A DNA stretch of 64,000 nt from Pegoplata infirma. Lineage: Eukaryota > Arthropoda > Insecta > Diptera > Anthomyiidae. The notes under the pieces are model-generated. The model did no database searches and was not told the origin of the DNA. It saw only the letters and a list, made by a program, of their open reading frames with translations. The DNA is taken from NCBI GenBank assembly GCA_963921195.1, contig OY992537.1:76080894-76144893 (forward strand). The letters run 5' to 3'. This document shows positions 1-11,374 of this stretch, in pieces (position 1 is the first letter of the stretch; every line of letters starts with the position of its first letter). A program made the translations under genes and the position numbers.

Positions 1-391
1 TAAGACATTTTTTCTATCAAAAAAAGTTCTCAGATTCCGAGACATTTTTTCTTTAGAAAAGTTTCCAAATTCTGTTTTTTCGATAGAAAAATTTTGAGAA
101 ATTGTTTCTATAGAAAAATTCTAGGATTCGGAGGATTTTTTTCTATTGAAAAATTCTAGGATTCTGAGAAATTTTTTCTATAAAAAAATTCTCAGATTCT
201 GAGAAATTTTTCTTTAGAAAAATTCTCAGAATCTGATATATTTTTTTCTATAGAAAAATTCCCAGACTCTGAGACATTCTAAGACATTTTTTCTGTAAAA
301 AAATTTTCAGACTCTAAGACATTTTTTCCATAGAAAAATTCTCAGATTCTGAGACATTTTTTCTATAGAAAAATTCACAGATTCTGAGACA
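1..391. repeat. 35-bp palindromic satellite, block 1 left part
   Basis: Diverged tandem copies of a unit of about 35 bp. Each unit joins two dyads: a perfect 16-bp palindrome TTTTTCTATAGAAAAA and the near-palindrome TCTCAGATTCTGAGA. Because both parts are dyads the unit reads almost the same on either strand. The block begins before the window and is cut at 392 by the inserted foldback element, resuming at 1484. Copies here are more diverged than those at 15595-16140. No coding potential is seen. Confidence 0.85.
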
Positions 392-393
392 TA

Positions 394-1481
394 TGAGGCA
401 TTCCACACCAAATGTCCAGCGAAAAAAAACTCGAGTACCGTTAACTTCTGAATATGTTTTATGGATAGCCCTATATGGAACTTAGAAAATTGCGTTTTTG
501 GTTTTTCAATTTTTCAATAACTGTGCTTAGGAGGCGTGGTCAAATATTGAAAAAATGGTCAAATTTGTGGCGAGTTGCCTTGATTAAATATATATCACAT
601 TAAAACGGAATGCACCACAATCTCAAAAATTTACATTCTTATATAGTTTTGCATGGGCTATCGATTAAATTTTTTTTTTTTTTTTGGAAAATTTTTAGAA
701 CCCGTTCTGAAATTTTCCATTTTTTAAAAATGTAAATTTATTAAAAAACATGCCACTTTTTTTTCTTTTTTAAATTTTTTTTAAAAGTTTAGATGTTTGT
801 CCATCCACACAAAAAAATTCAGAAACACGTTCTTCGTTTTTTTCGAGAAAATCGCATTTGAACTTTAAATTTCATAACAATTTTTTAATTTGCTTGAATT
901 TCTTTGTTTTAACGTTGCGAATGAGTAATATTTATGCAATTAATAATACTTTTTAGCAACGTTAAATCAAGAAAATACAAGCAAATTACAAAATTGTTAT
1001 GAAATTTAAAGTTCAAATGCGATTTTCTCGAAAAAAACGAAAAACGTGTTTCTCAATTTTTTTGTGTGGATGGACAAACATCTTAACTTTAAAAAAAAAA
1101 AAATTAAAAAAGAAAAAAAGTGGCATGTTTTTTAATAAATTGACTTTTTTAAAAAATGCAAAATTTCAGAACGAGTTCTGAAAATTTTCCAAAAAAAAAT
1201 TTAATCGATAGCCCATACAAAACTATATAAGAGTGTAAATTTTTGAGATTGTGGTGCATTCCGCTTTATTGTATAAATATTTAATTAAAATAAAGGCAAC
1301 TAGCCACAAATTTGACCATTTTTCCAATATTTGACCACGCCTTCTAAGACCAGTTTTTGAAAATTAGAAAAACCAAAAACACAATTTTCTTAGTTCCATA
1401 TAGGGCTATCCAAACAACCTATTCAGAAATTTACGGGATACATGTTTTTCTGTAGCGGGACATTTGGTGTTAAATGCCTCA
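394..1481. mobile_element. 1.09-kb foldback element with TGAGGCATT ends
   Basis: A long inverted repeat: the left arm (394-919) is mirrored by the right arm (951-1481) around a loop of about 30 bp. The ends read TGAGGCATT and AATGCCTCA and are flanked by TA on both sides (392-393, 1482-1483), so a TA target duplication fits. It sits inside the 35-bp satellite, which continues on both sides. Conserved arm landmarks are GGCGTGGTCAAATATTG, a CGATAGCCCATAC-like stretch and an A/T-rich inner part. There is no transposase frame; the open frame at 999-1181 lies in the arm and has no recognisable domain. A partial second copy is at 54020-54479. It is non-autonomous and its superfamily is unassigned. 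Confidence 0.8.
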
Positions 1482-1483
1482 TA

Positions 1484-2135
1484 TGTTCTACAAAAAAATT
1501 CTCAGATTTAAAAAAAAAATCTATAGAAAAATTATTAGACTTTAAAACATTTTGTCTATAGAAAAAATCACAGATTCTTTCTTTTTCTATAAAAAAATCT
1601 CTGCCTCTGAAACATTTTGTTAAAACTTATTATATTCTGAGCCATTATTTTCTAGAAAAAAATCTCAGATTCTGAGACATTTTGTAAGAATTCTCAGATT
1701 CTAAGATATTTTTCTATAGAAAATCTAAGATTCTAAGACATTTTTATAGAAAAATATAGAAAAATTCTCAGGTTCTGAGACATTTTTTCTATAGAAAATT
1801 TTTCAAATTCTAAGACATTTTTCTGTAGAAAAATTCTAAGGTTCTGAGAAAAATTCTTAGATTCTTAGAGATTTTTTCTACAGAAAAATTCTCAGATTCT
1901 AAAAAATTTTTGCTTTCAAAAATTTCTCAGATCCTGATACGTTTTTTCTATAGAAAAATTTTCAGATATTGAAACATTTTTTCTATAGATAAATTCTCTG
2001 ATTCTGAGTCATTTTTTCTATAGAAAAAATGTCAGATTTATAGAAAATTTTCAGATTCTGTGACATTTTTTATTGAAAAATTTTCAGATTCTGATACATA
2101 TTTTCAATAGAAAATTTCTCCGATTCTGAAAATTT
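1484..2135. repeat. 35-bp palindromic satellite, block 1 right part
   Basis: Continuation of the array interrupted at 392. Units carry the TTTTTCTATAGAAAAA and TCTCAGATTCTGAGA dyads with many substitutions and indels. The array fades out near 2135. Confidence 0.8.
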
Positions 2136-2933
2136 CGTACCTAATTAATATTTTTAGAGTATAAGTACATCAAGTATATTTTTATACATATTTGAATTTT
2201 TTTGTTTTGTTCAAGTGTTTGTTTCCTAAATAAATATGTATATTTTTTTTATTGCATACTTTTTCATGTCACATACCGTACTCTTGATTTAGAGTAAAGA
2301 ATATGTGTATGTATGTATATTCCTCTTTACACAATGCAGTTGGTCTATAACAAACACTTGTTTTATTTTTTATTTTTTGCACATTCTGTGGATATAATAT
2401 GCAAACATTTAATTCTATATGCATTAGCTTTGGCAAAAAAAAAATAAAAAATAAAAAATCTAAACATATGCTAAGAGTAAAGAAAATCCTTACAAACAAA
2501 TACTCAAGTGTAAATTGCTATTGACAACTTTAATCCATTTTAATTTTTAATAAAGAATTTCTTTATTAAAATCATTGTAAAATAATTTTTATTTATTAAT
2601 TTACAGGAGTGGGTAAATAAAATGTTAAGAACATTTATATTTTCTTTATAGCACATTGATATAAGGGGTTTATTAAGAAATTTCAGGATTCTAAAAAATT
2701 TTCAGACATATTTGCTTTGGCCATCATAATTGAAAAAAATCAAGTTCAATGGATCCACAAAATGTTTTTTCTTTGTTTTTTTTTTCAAATGTCATTTAAA
2801 AATATTATTTTTTAATTTTTCTAAAAAAATAAAGTAATGGGACGTATGAGCGATATTAATCTAATGCGTAAGAAGTAGTACCAATCATACGCCCCGTGAA
2901 TTCCTCTTACAATTAGTTTAATAATACATTTTT
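2136..2933. other. AT-rich intergenic DNA, no gene seen
   Basis: A/T-rich sequence with short homopolymers and no supported gene. A small inverted motif occurs near 2843-2897 (CGTATGA ... TCATACGCCCC); a similar GCGTATGATT ... AATCATACGC pair is at 21724-21773. The short open frame at 2269-2499 on the minus strand has low-complexity composition and is not credible. Confidence 0.6.
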
Positions 2934-3675
2934 TATACCCTCCAACTACAGTATGGGGGTATACTCACTTTGTCATTCCGTGTGTAACGCATCGAAATAT
3001 CGGTCTAGGACCCCATAAAGTATATATATTATTGATCAGTGATCGATTCTAAGACATTCTAGCGATGTCCGTCTGTCCGTCCGTCTGTCCGTCCGTCCGT
3101 CCGTCCGTCTGTCCGTCTGTGGAAGACACGATACAGTCCAAAATAAAAGTGCTAGACTCTTGAAATTTGGCACATATATGTCTTATGCTCATAGGCTGGT
3201 TAAGTTCGGAGATGGGCGAAATCGGACCAGGGGGGAAAAAGTTCCCCCTTGGAGAACTAAACCAACCTCTGAAAAACGGTATTTTTTTGCAGGATTTGTT
3301 GTACTTTTTTTTAAGAAAATGCAACATTTTAAAGTCGGAGGAAGCTCAAAACCCTGTATGTGAACTCAGCGGATAAAAAAAATTAAAAATAAAGTTTGAC
3401 TCGCCCCTTTTGTGGGCGTGGATATAAAAAATGTATTTTAATAATGATTAATTGGATTAAATAATTGCATGAATCATAATTAATCCATTTGATAACATCT
3501 ATCGCAAGGGGAAGATGTCCCCCAATGACTCCCACCAAACCCCCAAACCCCCAAACCACCCCCCCCCCCCCACTAAAAAAAGACGCCCCTGAAATTTTTT
3601 TTTTTTTGTTTTTTTTTACATTTTGGAGGGTATAAAAGATTCGGCACAGCCGAATTTAACACTCTCACTTGTTTT
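2934..3675 (+). mobile_element. DINE-1/mini-me-like non-autonomous element (copy A)
   Basis: The 5' end forms a hairpin TATACCC...GGGTATA (2934-2964). Next come a conserved core with CGAAATATCGG and GACCCCATAAAGTATATA, then a (GTCC/GTCT)n tract (3067-3121). A body with the landmarks ACACGATACAGTCCAAAATA and TTTGGCACATATATG follows. The 3' end has GGAGGGTATAAAAGATTC, the hairpin ATTCGGC-ACA-GCCGAAT, and the terminal CTTGTTTT. This matches the layout known for dipteran DINE-1/INE-1 elements, short relatives of Helentron rolling-circle transposons. About 740 bp, no protein. Homopolymer C and T tracts at 3559-3620 look unstable. Confidence 0.85.
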
Positions 3676-3952
3676 TTAATAATGCATTTTTTTATGAGAA
3701 TTAAATTTTGAAAATAATTTAAGAAATTTAAATAAAAAAATAAAAATCTAAGAAATTTTGTTATCTGAATTAGATATTTTTCTTAAAAGAAAATGGGGAA
3801 TTCATATACTATGTAAAAAATGGGTAAAAAGTGAAGTTTTTTGATACATTTTAGTACTCAATTAAGATGTCACAGATTGGAATAATATTTTCTTGTGAAT
3901 ATGTATCATTAAAGTCAATATCTCAGTTAAAATCCTTTTAAGTCAAAACTAA

Positions 3953-4180
3953 AAATGCCTGCGAATTTTGTACTCTTGCCCAAAACATTAAATCATGATA
4001 ATATTTTGTGTTTTTACATTTTGGAGAGTATAAAAGATTCGGCACCAAAGAATATAACACTCTCACTTGTTTTATGTACATTTGATAAACAAATGGAAAA
4101 TTTTTATGCGAAAAGCTTAGACTTGGTTAAAAAGTAGTTTTGTTAAAAAAAATGTTTTTTTTTTTCACGAAAAACAATAT
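3953..4180 (+). repeat. Degenerate DINE-like 3' fragment, shared with 57970-58270
   Basis: Contains ACATTTTGGAGAGTATAAAA, GATTCGGCACCAAAGAAT and CACTCTCACTTGTTTT, a decayed version of the DINE 3' end. The match to 57970-58270 continues past the CTTGTTTT end to TTTTTCACGAAAAACAA, so the two loci share more than the terminus. This copy lacks about 80 bp that the other keeps. The interval 3676-3952 holds only A/T-rich sequence. Confidence 0.65.
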
Positions 4181-4614
4181 TATATTAAAGGGTCATTATT
4201 AGTGAAATCAATCATGAATATTTTTGACACCCCCCGATATTGATGAAATTTGGTTTAGGTCTTACACTACGTAAAAAACTAACAAATGCAAACTTTCAGC
4301 CCTCTTAGTCAACAGGGCCCGAAAATACGGAGATTCAAAATTTCCCCAAAATCTCTCAGTCGCGACACCTTACACCGTAAAAACTTAATATCGTTGGTTC
4401 TATTATAGCTAGAAAGCCCATTTTTGGATTGTTTTGAAGCTCATAATATGCACTACAAGACCCAACCATAACCAAAAAATGTTCCAAAAAAAATAAGGGT
4501 TACCTCCCTTATTTTAAGGTCGTGATAAAAGGAGGAGAAAATGGGGAGGATGGTATCCCCCGATTTTTTTTACTTGATAATCTTATAGAAAAAGTCCTAA
4601 AGAATATATGGGCA

Positions 4615-6300
4615 ATTCCATCATGTCGAACGTGACCGTTGAACACATTTAAGTTGAAATAAAAGTCAAAATAAAAAGAATTTTTTTCTTGACAAAATGG
4701 GAAACTTATAGCTCTTAACTAGCTCTATAATTGTTGCTCAGGTTGATTTTGGAAATTGTTTCAAGTTTTCGTGATAATCGCAAAGAACACAACCATTCGC
4801 ACGGGACAAAAAACAGAAGTGGTTTTCGCGACTATCAATTAAAACTCTGTTTTTAGCGAAACCTGAGGCAATATCACAATGCGACTAATTTTAGAATGTT
4901 GGCTAATAATGGGTCTTAAAAGTTGTAAAATTTTACCTCAAAATTATTTCTACTTTTTTTTTTAATTTAACTTTAATCACTGTCGCACGGGACATGTCGC
5001 ACGGGACATTTTTTTCCATCATCATATTTATGTTGTTTTAGTTGTTCTTTTTTTGACAAATTATAAATAAATAAACGTAGAAAACATATTTTTATTCATT
5101 CATTTAATTTCATTATGTCCTTTAGCCAACGCTTTCCACTTTTGTCTAGCATTCCGCATTATTTCCTTGTTTTTTAATTTATTGTCTTGTACTTATACCC
5201 TACACCACACTGTGGTACAGGGTATAATGAGTTTGAGCTGATGTTTGTAACTACCCGAAATATTGGTCCTAGACCCTCTTTTAAGTATACCGATCGACTC
5301 AGAATCACTTTTTTAGTCGATTTAGCGATGTCCGTCCGTCCGTCTGTCCGTCCGTCTGTCTGTCTGCCCATGTAAACGGTGTAAACACGATACAGGTCGC
5401 ACTATTTCATCAATTGACTTGAAATTAGAAACTTAAATTGAAATTAAAAAAAAAATCGGTCCATATTTAGAACTAGCCCCGATACAAAGGTCCTTTTCAG
5501 TTTTGGCTCAAATGACTCTATATCCTCATCATTATAGGTATTTTTTCGAAATTTGGCAGGTAATTATGTTTCATCTACACAAATCACCATTCCGAATTTT
5601 AAAGAAATCGGACCAGTTCTTCTTGTAGCCCCCATACAAACCACCTTCCCGATTTTCACATAAATCTCTCAAATTTCATGATAATAGAAAATATTTAATT
5701 AAAATTCTGTGTGTGTATGTTAAACGCGTACTTCAATAACCTTATCAAATCTGATTATTATCGGACCATTTTTGGACTTAAGCCCCATGTGAAAATTTAG
5801 CCCGATATTCAGTTATAGTTGTTTATTGTCAACAAAAAAATACTTATATCACTCAAATTTGATATGTGAGTGTTTTGTACACTTATCAAAGATTTGACAA
5901 AATATAGATCTAATCAGTCCGTTTTGAACTTTTCCGGGAAACTCTGGTGTAGGGTATTATATGGTCGGTCTTGACCGACTATAATTTTCTTACTTGTTTT
6001 TTTTTTGCCGTGTATACGCATCTATATTTAAATAATTTAAGTATGTTTCTAAATAAGTAAATCGTTTATGTAAGAAAAAATATTTTTTCAAAATTTTAAA
6101 ATTCACACTTACCATGTCGCACGTGACCAACTTTATATTAGAACCAAGATCACAGATTTTATTATTTTTTAAAAAGGTTTTTTTTATTTTAATTGTAATA
6201 AAAATCTGTGTTTGTTCTCAATATTTGATGAACTTTCGTCATGTCTACTTGCAGCACTAATAACAAATGTTGTTTTTCTATGTCGCACGGGACATCGAAA
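4615..6300. repeat. Cluster of TGTCGCACGGGACAT motifs
   Basis: In the spacer of the 3.6-kb inverted-repeat element the motif TGTCGCACGGGACAT, or a close variant, occurs at about 4623, 4797, 4981, 4994 (tandem with the previous), 6113 and 6281. The outer bases ATGTC/GACAT are self-complementary. Neighbouring copies vary at the CGG/CGT step. Function unknown. Confidence 0.6.
5194..6000 (+). mobile_element. DINE-1/mini-me-like element, second subfamily (copy B)
   Basis: The 5' hairpin is TATACCCT...AGGGTATA with an inner CCACACTGTGG dyad. A core with GAAATATTGGTCCTAGACC follows, then a (GTCC/GTCT)n tract (5330-5367) and ACACGATACAGGTCGCA. The 3' end is the hairpin AGTCGGT-like (GGTCGGTCTTGACCGACT) followed by CTTACTTGTTTT. 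The body differs from copies A and D, but the 5' hairpin, tetranucleotide tract and CTTGTTTT end share the same plan. The closest copy is at 63319-64000. It is nested in the 4189-7789 element. Confidence 0.85.
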
Positions 6301-7789
6301 TATGTGATAAAGCATAGCAAAAACTTACGGTTATTTTTAAATGCATAGTTTGTTATGCATTTTTTTTTAGCTCTTTGTATCTCCAGAAAGATCTTTTAAA
6401 GCAAAAGTCAACATTTAATGCTTCTCTTTAAGAACTTTTATCAAAACAAAAGGTGCAATAGAAATTTCCCAGTGAGATCAAATTGACTTGCTCGACTTTA
6501 TATTCGAATATCTCGAAATGGGTTATAAATAAATATAAAATTTGTTCTCGTTAGTTAAATTTGATTGTTTTCCTATGAAAATATGTTAAAACAAATTGGT
6601 TTCAAGAACTTTTGGATTTTTGGTCTTGGTAGACCTTTCGGTGGAAGTGCCCATATTCTAAAATTTTTAAGTTGGGACAACAATGGGATCGCTCAAAATC
6701 AAAATTTTTCACAATTTCCCCCAAAATCTCCAAATTGCAACACTCTTGAACCTTAAAAATTTAATATCATAAGTGCGATTGTGGCTGCAGAGCCCATTTT
6801 TGTTTGTTTTAAAGCTTATAGTACGCTCTATAAGACTAACCATAACCAAAGAAATTTCCAAAAAAAGAAAAGGGTGCCCCCCTTATTTAAACATCGCGGC
6901 AAAGGGTGGAGAAAATGGGGGGGAAGTATCCCCCTATTTTTTTTTTAATTGGTATTCTTAAAGTTCAAGTCCTAATGAACATATCCCAAAATTTTTATAT
7001 AGGGAAAAAAATAAATAAAAAAAATGAGGGGTACCTCTTGTATTAAAAGATCGTGGCAAGGGGTGGGGAAATCGGGGGATACTTTCCCCCCATTTCCTCC
7101 ACCCTTTGCCACGACCTTCAAATAAGGGGGGCACCAATTTATTTTTTTTTTTAAATTTTTTGGTTATGGTAGGTCTTGTAGAGCGTATTATAAGCTTTAA
7201 AACAAAAAAAAAAAACGGGCTCGTTAGCTACAAAAGCACTTATGATATTAAATTTTTTAAGTTCAAGAGTGTTGCGATTTGGAGATTTTGGGGGAAATTG
7301 TGAAAAATTTTGATTTTGAGCGATCCCATTGTTTTCCCAACATAAAAATTTTAGAATATATTATTTAGGACTTTCTCAATAAGATTATCAAGTAAAAAAG
7401 GAAATCGGGGGATACCATCCTCCCCATTTTCTCCTCCCTTTATCACGACCTTAAAATAAGGGAGGTAACCCTTATTGTTTTCGAAAATTTTTTGGTTATG
7501 GTAGGTATTGTAAAGCAAATTATGAGCTTCAAAACTAGCTAAGAATGGTCTTTCTAGCTTTAATAGAACCAACGATATTAAGTTTTTACGGTGCAAAGTG
7601 TTGCGACTAGGAGATTTTTGGGGGAAATTTTGACCCTCCGTATTTTCGCCCACTGTTTACTTAGAGGGCTGAAAATAAGTGTGCGTCAGTGTATCACATA
7701 GTGTTACAACTGAACCAAATTTCATCAAAATCGGAGGGGGTCACAAAAATTCTTATATATTTTTGATTGATTTCACTAAAAATGACCCT

Positions 7790-8130
7790 AAAAAAAATTT
7801 TATGAACCAAAAATTTTTGGTAAAAATGATGATTTTTTTGATGAAAAGAAAAATTTTTTGATGTAAAAAAAAATATGAAAAAAAAAATTTTTTTTGGTGA
7901 AAAAAAATTTATGAAAAAAATATGAAAAAAAAAAATATAAAAAAATAATTTTGATGAAAAAAAAAATTTGATAAAAAAAAAAAATAATTAATAAGAAAAA
8001 AAAGATGAAAAAAAAATTTGATAAAAAAAAATTGAGGAAAAAAAAAAATTTGATAAAAAAAAAAAAATTGATAAAAAAAAAAATGATGAAAAAAAGTTTG
8101 ATGAAAAAAAAAGTTTAAAAAATATTATGT
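7790..8130. repeat. Low-complexity (GATGAAAAAAATTT)n-like tract
   Basis: Imperfect repetition of GATGAAAAAAA and TTTGATAAAAAAA words. The same composition recurs at 58205-58445 and, inverted, at 63235-63300. In each case it lies next to DINE-like or other inverted-repeat elements. The minus-strand open frame at 7988-8215 is a product of this composition. Confidence 0.8.
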
Positions 8131-8224
8131 AAAATTGTTTAAAATATTTTTGTTGGTTATTGACAATTGTTGCCTTACTAGTATAGTACAATTTCTTCGT
8201 CTTTCTAATTCCCATTGTGGATAG

Positions 8225-8510
8225 GGGCGAATATGTATTAATATTTTAGTTTGTGCACAAACGATTTGTCATTAGACTCGTTTGCTACTTTGTAGTAAAT
8301 CGTTTCTATTTTTGCTAAATAATCTTGACAATAGAATCTGACAAATTCCGAAACACGTGTCGATTAAGTCTTGCAAAAATGACCAACATAAATAAATTTA
8401 AAACAAAATATAATTTTCTTGTAAACTATACTATGAGAATATCATGGTTCTAATTAGTAAGGAAAATAATGACCTCGAGCCAGAATAAACTTCCTTAAAA
8501 TAAAAAAAAT
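8225..8510 (+). repeat. Dispersed repeat shared with 44165-44705
   Basis: Landmarks TTTGTGCACAAACG, GTGTCGATTAAGTCTTGC and GACCTCGAGCCAGAATAAAC are found again near 44530, 44550 and 44670. The first half of this copy (8230-8375) matches 44400-44545 in inverted orientation, while its second half matches 44545-44700 directly. The element can therefore exist in a rearranged, foldback form. No coding frame. Confidence 0.7.
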
Positions 8511-8545
8511 AAAAAAATCTAAAAAAAAAAAATGGTTTGTATGGA

Positions 8546-9154
8546 AAACAAGTAAAAAAGTTAAATTCGGCCTTGCCGAATGTAGTGATACCCTCCACAA
8601 TTTCAAAAAGATTACTGCAAAAAACTTTATTTAAAAGGAAATTACTTTTGAAAAAAAAAAAATTTTGAAAAAAAATTTCCGCGAAAAAAATTTTGGTAAA
8701 AAAAATCCGCGATTTTTTTCTTTTATTGTCAAAAAATATGTTCGTACTTGTTTAAATACCATTTGGTGTTCAATTATGTTTACATATGCCAACCAGAAGA
8801 CGAATTAAAGCATTTTGTATTTTTAGGTTAAGTTGAATGTACTGAAATTTTTGAGGTGTGCTTACATTTTCGTTCATAACTTTTGAACTGCTGAACCGAT
8901 ATCGCTCAAATGCAACACCAAACTTCTCGGGAGAACTTCCAATAAATATGTTAAGTTTCAGTCATCTCTGTGCAATATTTTGTCCGCGACAGCATTTTCC
9001 ACAGACAGACAGACGGACATCGCTAGAATGTCTTAAAATCGATCGGGCATCATGAATATATATACTTTATGGGGTCCCAGATCGATATTTCGATGAGTTA
9101 CAAACGGAATTACAAACTTATATATACCCTCTATCACTAAATGGAGGGTATAAA
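8546..9154 (-). mobile_element. DINE-1/mini-me-like element (copy C)
   Basis: Read on the minus strand, it starts with the hairpin TATACCCTC...GGGTATA (end at 9154). It then has the core ACCCCATAAAGTATATA, a short (GTCC/GTCT)n tract (9003-9020), a GTTCAAAAGTTATGAACG-like segment, and the 3' hairpin ATTCGGC-AAG-GCCGAAT with TTACTTGTTTT at 8546. About 610 bp. It belongs to the same subfamily as 12101-14026 and 23110-39743. Confidence 0.85.
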
Positions 9155-9920
9155 AATGGGGCAAAACTTTAACCCCCAAAGGCACGGGTTAATATTGTCC
9201 GATTTGGCTAAAAATTTAAACATAGTATTCTTTAACCAATCCCAGAGATCGACAAAATTTGAAAAAGTCAATATTCGTGCCACCCTAATATGTATATCCA
9301 AAAAAATGGGCGAAGAAGTGGGCGTGGTCAATTTTTCTTTCCCTAAAAACCTTAGTTTTCTTTCTCTAAAAAAATTAGCCAAATCCGTCCTGCCTTTCGC
9401 CTTTCTTAGATAAATCGAAAAAGTGGGCGTAAAAATCTAAGTTGGACTATAAGGATCATTTAGAAAAAAATGTCACCAAATCGGTCAAGCCGAGGCATTA
9501 CAAACTATCATTCATTTTTAATATTTATTCAAACCGGGTAACGCCGGGCGCTTCTCTCCATTTTGAAAATGGCAACACTGGCAATTACCAACGAACGACT
9601 TTTAATTTTTATATATCGCTCATTTACTTGTATAGTGTCACAACTCAAAATATTTGATTTTGCAGAAAACACGTTTAAAGTTTACTATTGAACTGGTTTT
9701 TAATTGAAAAAGGCCGGTACAAAGAAAATGTAATAATGGCGTGTACTCTTCTCAAACGGTGAGTATAAAATATATTAATACGAATTTTTGACACAATATA
9801 AAGCATGATTTAACGAATAATTCTGCATCATTAACTCAAATAACGCATTTTTTTAGTTATGACAATAGACATATAGAAGATCGATATAACCCTTTCCACC
9901 AAAACAGCACGAGAAACAGG
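9155..9920. other. Repeat-like DNA followed by sequence with no gene seen
   Basis: 9155-9560 contains GTGGGCGTGGTCAA and ACCGGGTAACGCCGGGC, words that look transposon-derived and resemble GTGGGCGTGGC stretches inside the DINE copy at 12101-14026. Overlapping open frames of 81-90 codons on both strands have no recognisable domain. 9561-9920 shows nothing interpretable. Confidence 0.5.
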
Positions 9921-9924
9921 GTAT

Positions 9925-10125
9925 TTTTTTACCTGTGCAGGGTGACTACAATGTTGCTAATGTACAATGTTGCTAATGTAAAATATCAAATACGAAAAAT
10001 ATGCAAAGCTATGTTTTTAAATCACTCTGTTAAGTATAAGATGACTATAATGTTCATTTATTTTTTTCGATGCGAAAACTTCTCGCATAGTTACAAAACT
10101 CGGGTACTTGTGTCTTCAAATTTTT
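9925..10125 (-). repeat. Short dispersed repeat related to 17460-17700
   Basis: Contains CAGGGTGACTACAATG and TTTCGATGCGAAAACTTCTCGCAT, which match the inverse of the repeat at 17460-17700 (GCGAGAAGTTTTCGCATCG and a GTACTCACCCTG-like segment). Within it ACAATGTTGCTAATGTA is duplicated in tandem (9949-9979). Probably a small non-autonomous element; the ends are not sharply defined. 10126-10421 is A/T-rich with no feature seen. Confidence 0.55.
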
Positions 10126-10421
10126 TTCATATTGTGTATAAAGACATTCCCATTTACAGTTAAATTAAATTCCAATAACTCGCGATTTAATTCGCGATTT
10201 TCATTTTTTAAAAATCACAAAAAATTTAAAAAGTGTTGTAGTTTGAAGAGCTATAACTTCAAGCAAATATCGGATTTTTATAATCGAAATCGTAATTAAA
10301 AGCTAAAGTCATATACTTTAAAAATAAAAGTTAAAAAAATTATGTCATTAAAAAAATGCATTTTAAATGCAAATGTATTTTTGGGGAGCATTTTCGTTAA
10401 CTTTTAATTCTTTTAATTTTT

Positions 10422-10979
10422 TATACCCTCCAACCACAGTATTGGGGTATACTCACTTTGTCATTCCGTGTGTAACGCATCGAAATATCGGTCTAGGACC
10501 CCATAAAGTATATATTTTATTGATCAGTGATCGATTCTAAGACATTCTAGCGATGTCCGTCCGTTCGTCCGTCCGTCCGTCCGTCTGTCCGTCTGTCCGT
10601 CTGTAGAAGACACGATACAGTCCAAAATAAAAGAGCTAGACTTCCGAAGTTTGGCACGAATATGTCTTATATTCCTAGGCAGGTCAAGTTCGGAAATGGG
10701 CAAAATCGGTCCAAGGGGAAAAAAGTTCCCCCTTGGAGAACTAAACCAACCTCTAAAAAAATACACTTTTTTTCATGTTTTTTTGTATTTTTGTTAAATA
10801 AATGAAACATTTGTTATATTTATCAGGATGGGAAGGTGCTCTCAACGTCCCCCACTGACCCCCATAACACCCCCCACCCCCAAAAACAAACGCCCCTGAC
10901 AATTTTTTTTTATTTTTTTTACATTTTGGAGGGTATAAAAGATTCGGCACAGCCGAATTTAACACTCTAACTTGTTTTT
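10422..10979 (+). mobile_element. DINE-1/mini-me-like element (copy D)
   Basis: Same subfamily as copy A: 5' TATACCCTCC...GGGTATA hairpin, core with ACCCCATAAAGTATATA, (GTCC/GTCT)n tract at 10556-10606, ACACGATACAGTCCAAAATA, TTTGGCACGAATATG, the 3' hairpin ATTCGGC-ACA-GCCGAAT and terminal CTTGTTTT. It is about 180 bp shorter than copy A. The overlapping minus-strand open frames are translations of the repeat and are not genes. Confidence 0.87.
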
Positions 10980-11374
10980 AGTTAACATATTATAAAAGTG
11001 CAACATTTTTTAATATCTGAAGACCCACGTCCAGATTAGAGGTTTTGTATCGTTATTTTTACCGATACATAGATTTTATTGTTGTTCTTCTGTTTGTCGA
11101 GTTGTTTATATGGAACGTGAAAAGTTACACCTTATGCTGTTTTATTCACATTCAATGCAACCCTGAGTGCATTCTACTTATGTACTGATTTTATTTTGTT
11201 TTAAATGTAAGAGTTTTGGTAACAAAATTCCTGAAAACAATAGGTATTTTGCCAAAACCTTAGCACGTTTATATCTTACGTAATACAAAAAAATGCATTT
11301 CTACGAAACCGCTTACCATATACATTACAATTTATCTGTTTAATGCATTTTGTACCAGTCGGCAAAAAAAAAAA
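10980..11374. other. AT-rich intergenic DNA, no gene seen
   Basis: No repeat family or coding signal was recognised in this interval. Confidence 0.5.

Larger units (their letters stand above)
4189..7789. mobile_element. 3.6-kb two-tier inverted-repeat element
   Basis: The outer arms (4189-4610 and 7360-7789) are inverted, starting AGGGTCATTATTAGTG on the left and ending CACTAAAAATGACCCT on the right. Inside lies a second inverted pair (about 6650-6945 and 7075-7355). Inner and outer arms are diverged relatives of each other, sharing TTTCCCCCAAAATCTC-like, GGTCGTGGCAAAGGGTGG-like and GGTTATGGTAGGTC-like blocks. A DINE-like element has inserted at 5194-6000. No transposase frame is seen. This looks like a foldback-type element, or a nested set of related TIR elements. 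Superfamily unassigned. Confidence 0.7.

Noticed and set aside
999..1181. 60-codon lysine/phenylalanine-rich frame
   Set aside because: It lies within the right arm of a palindromic element and follows from A/T-rich composition.
2269..2499. 76-codon hydrophobic frame that might be a small membrane protein
   Set aside because: Phenylalanine/isoleucine runs come from T-rich DNA; no conserved motif or splice context.
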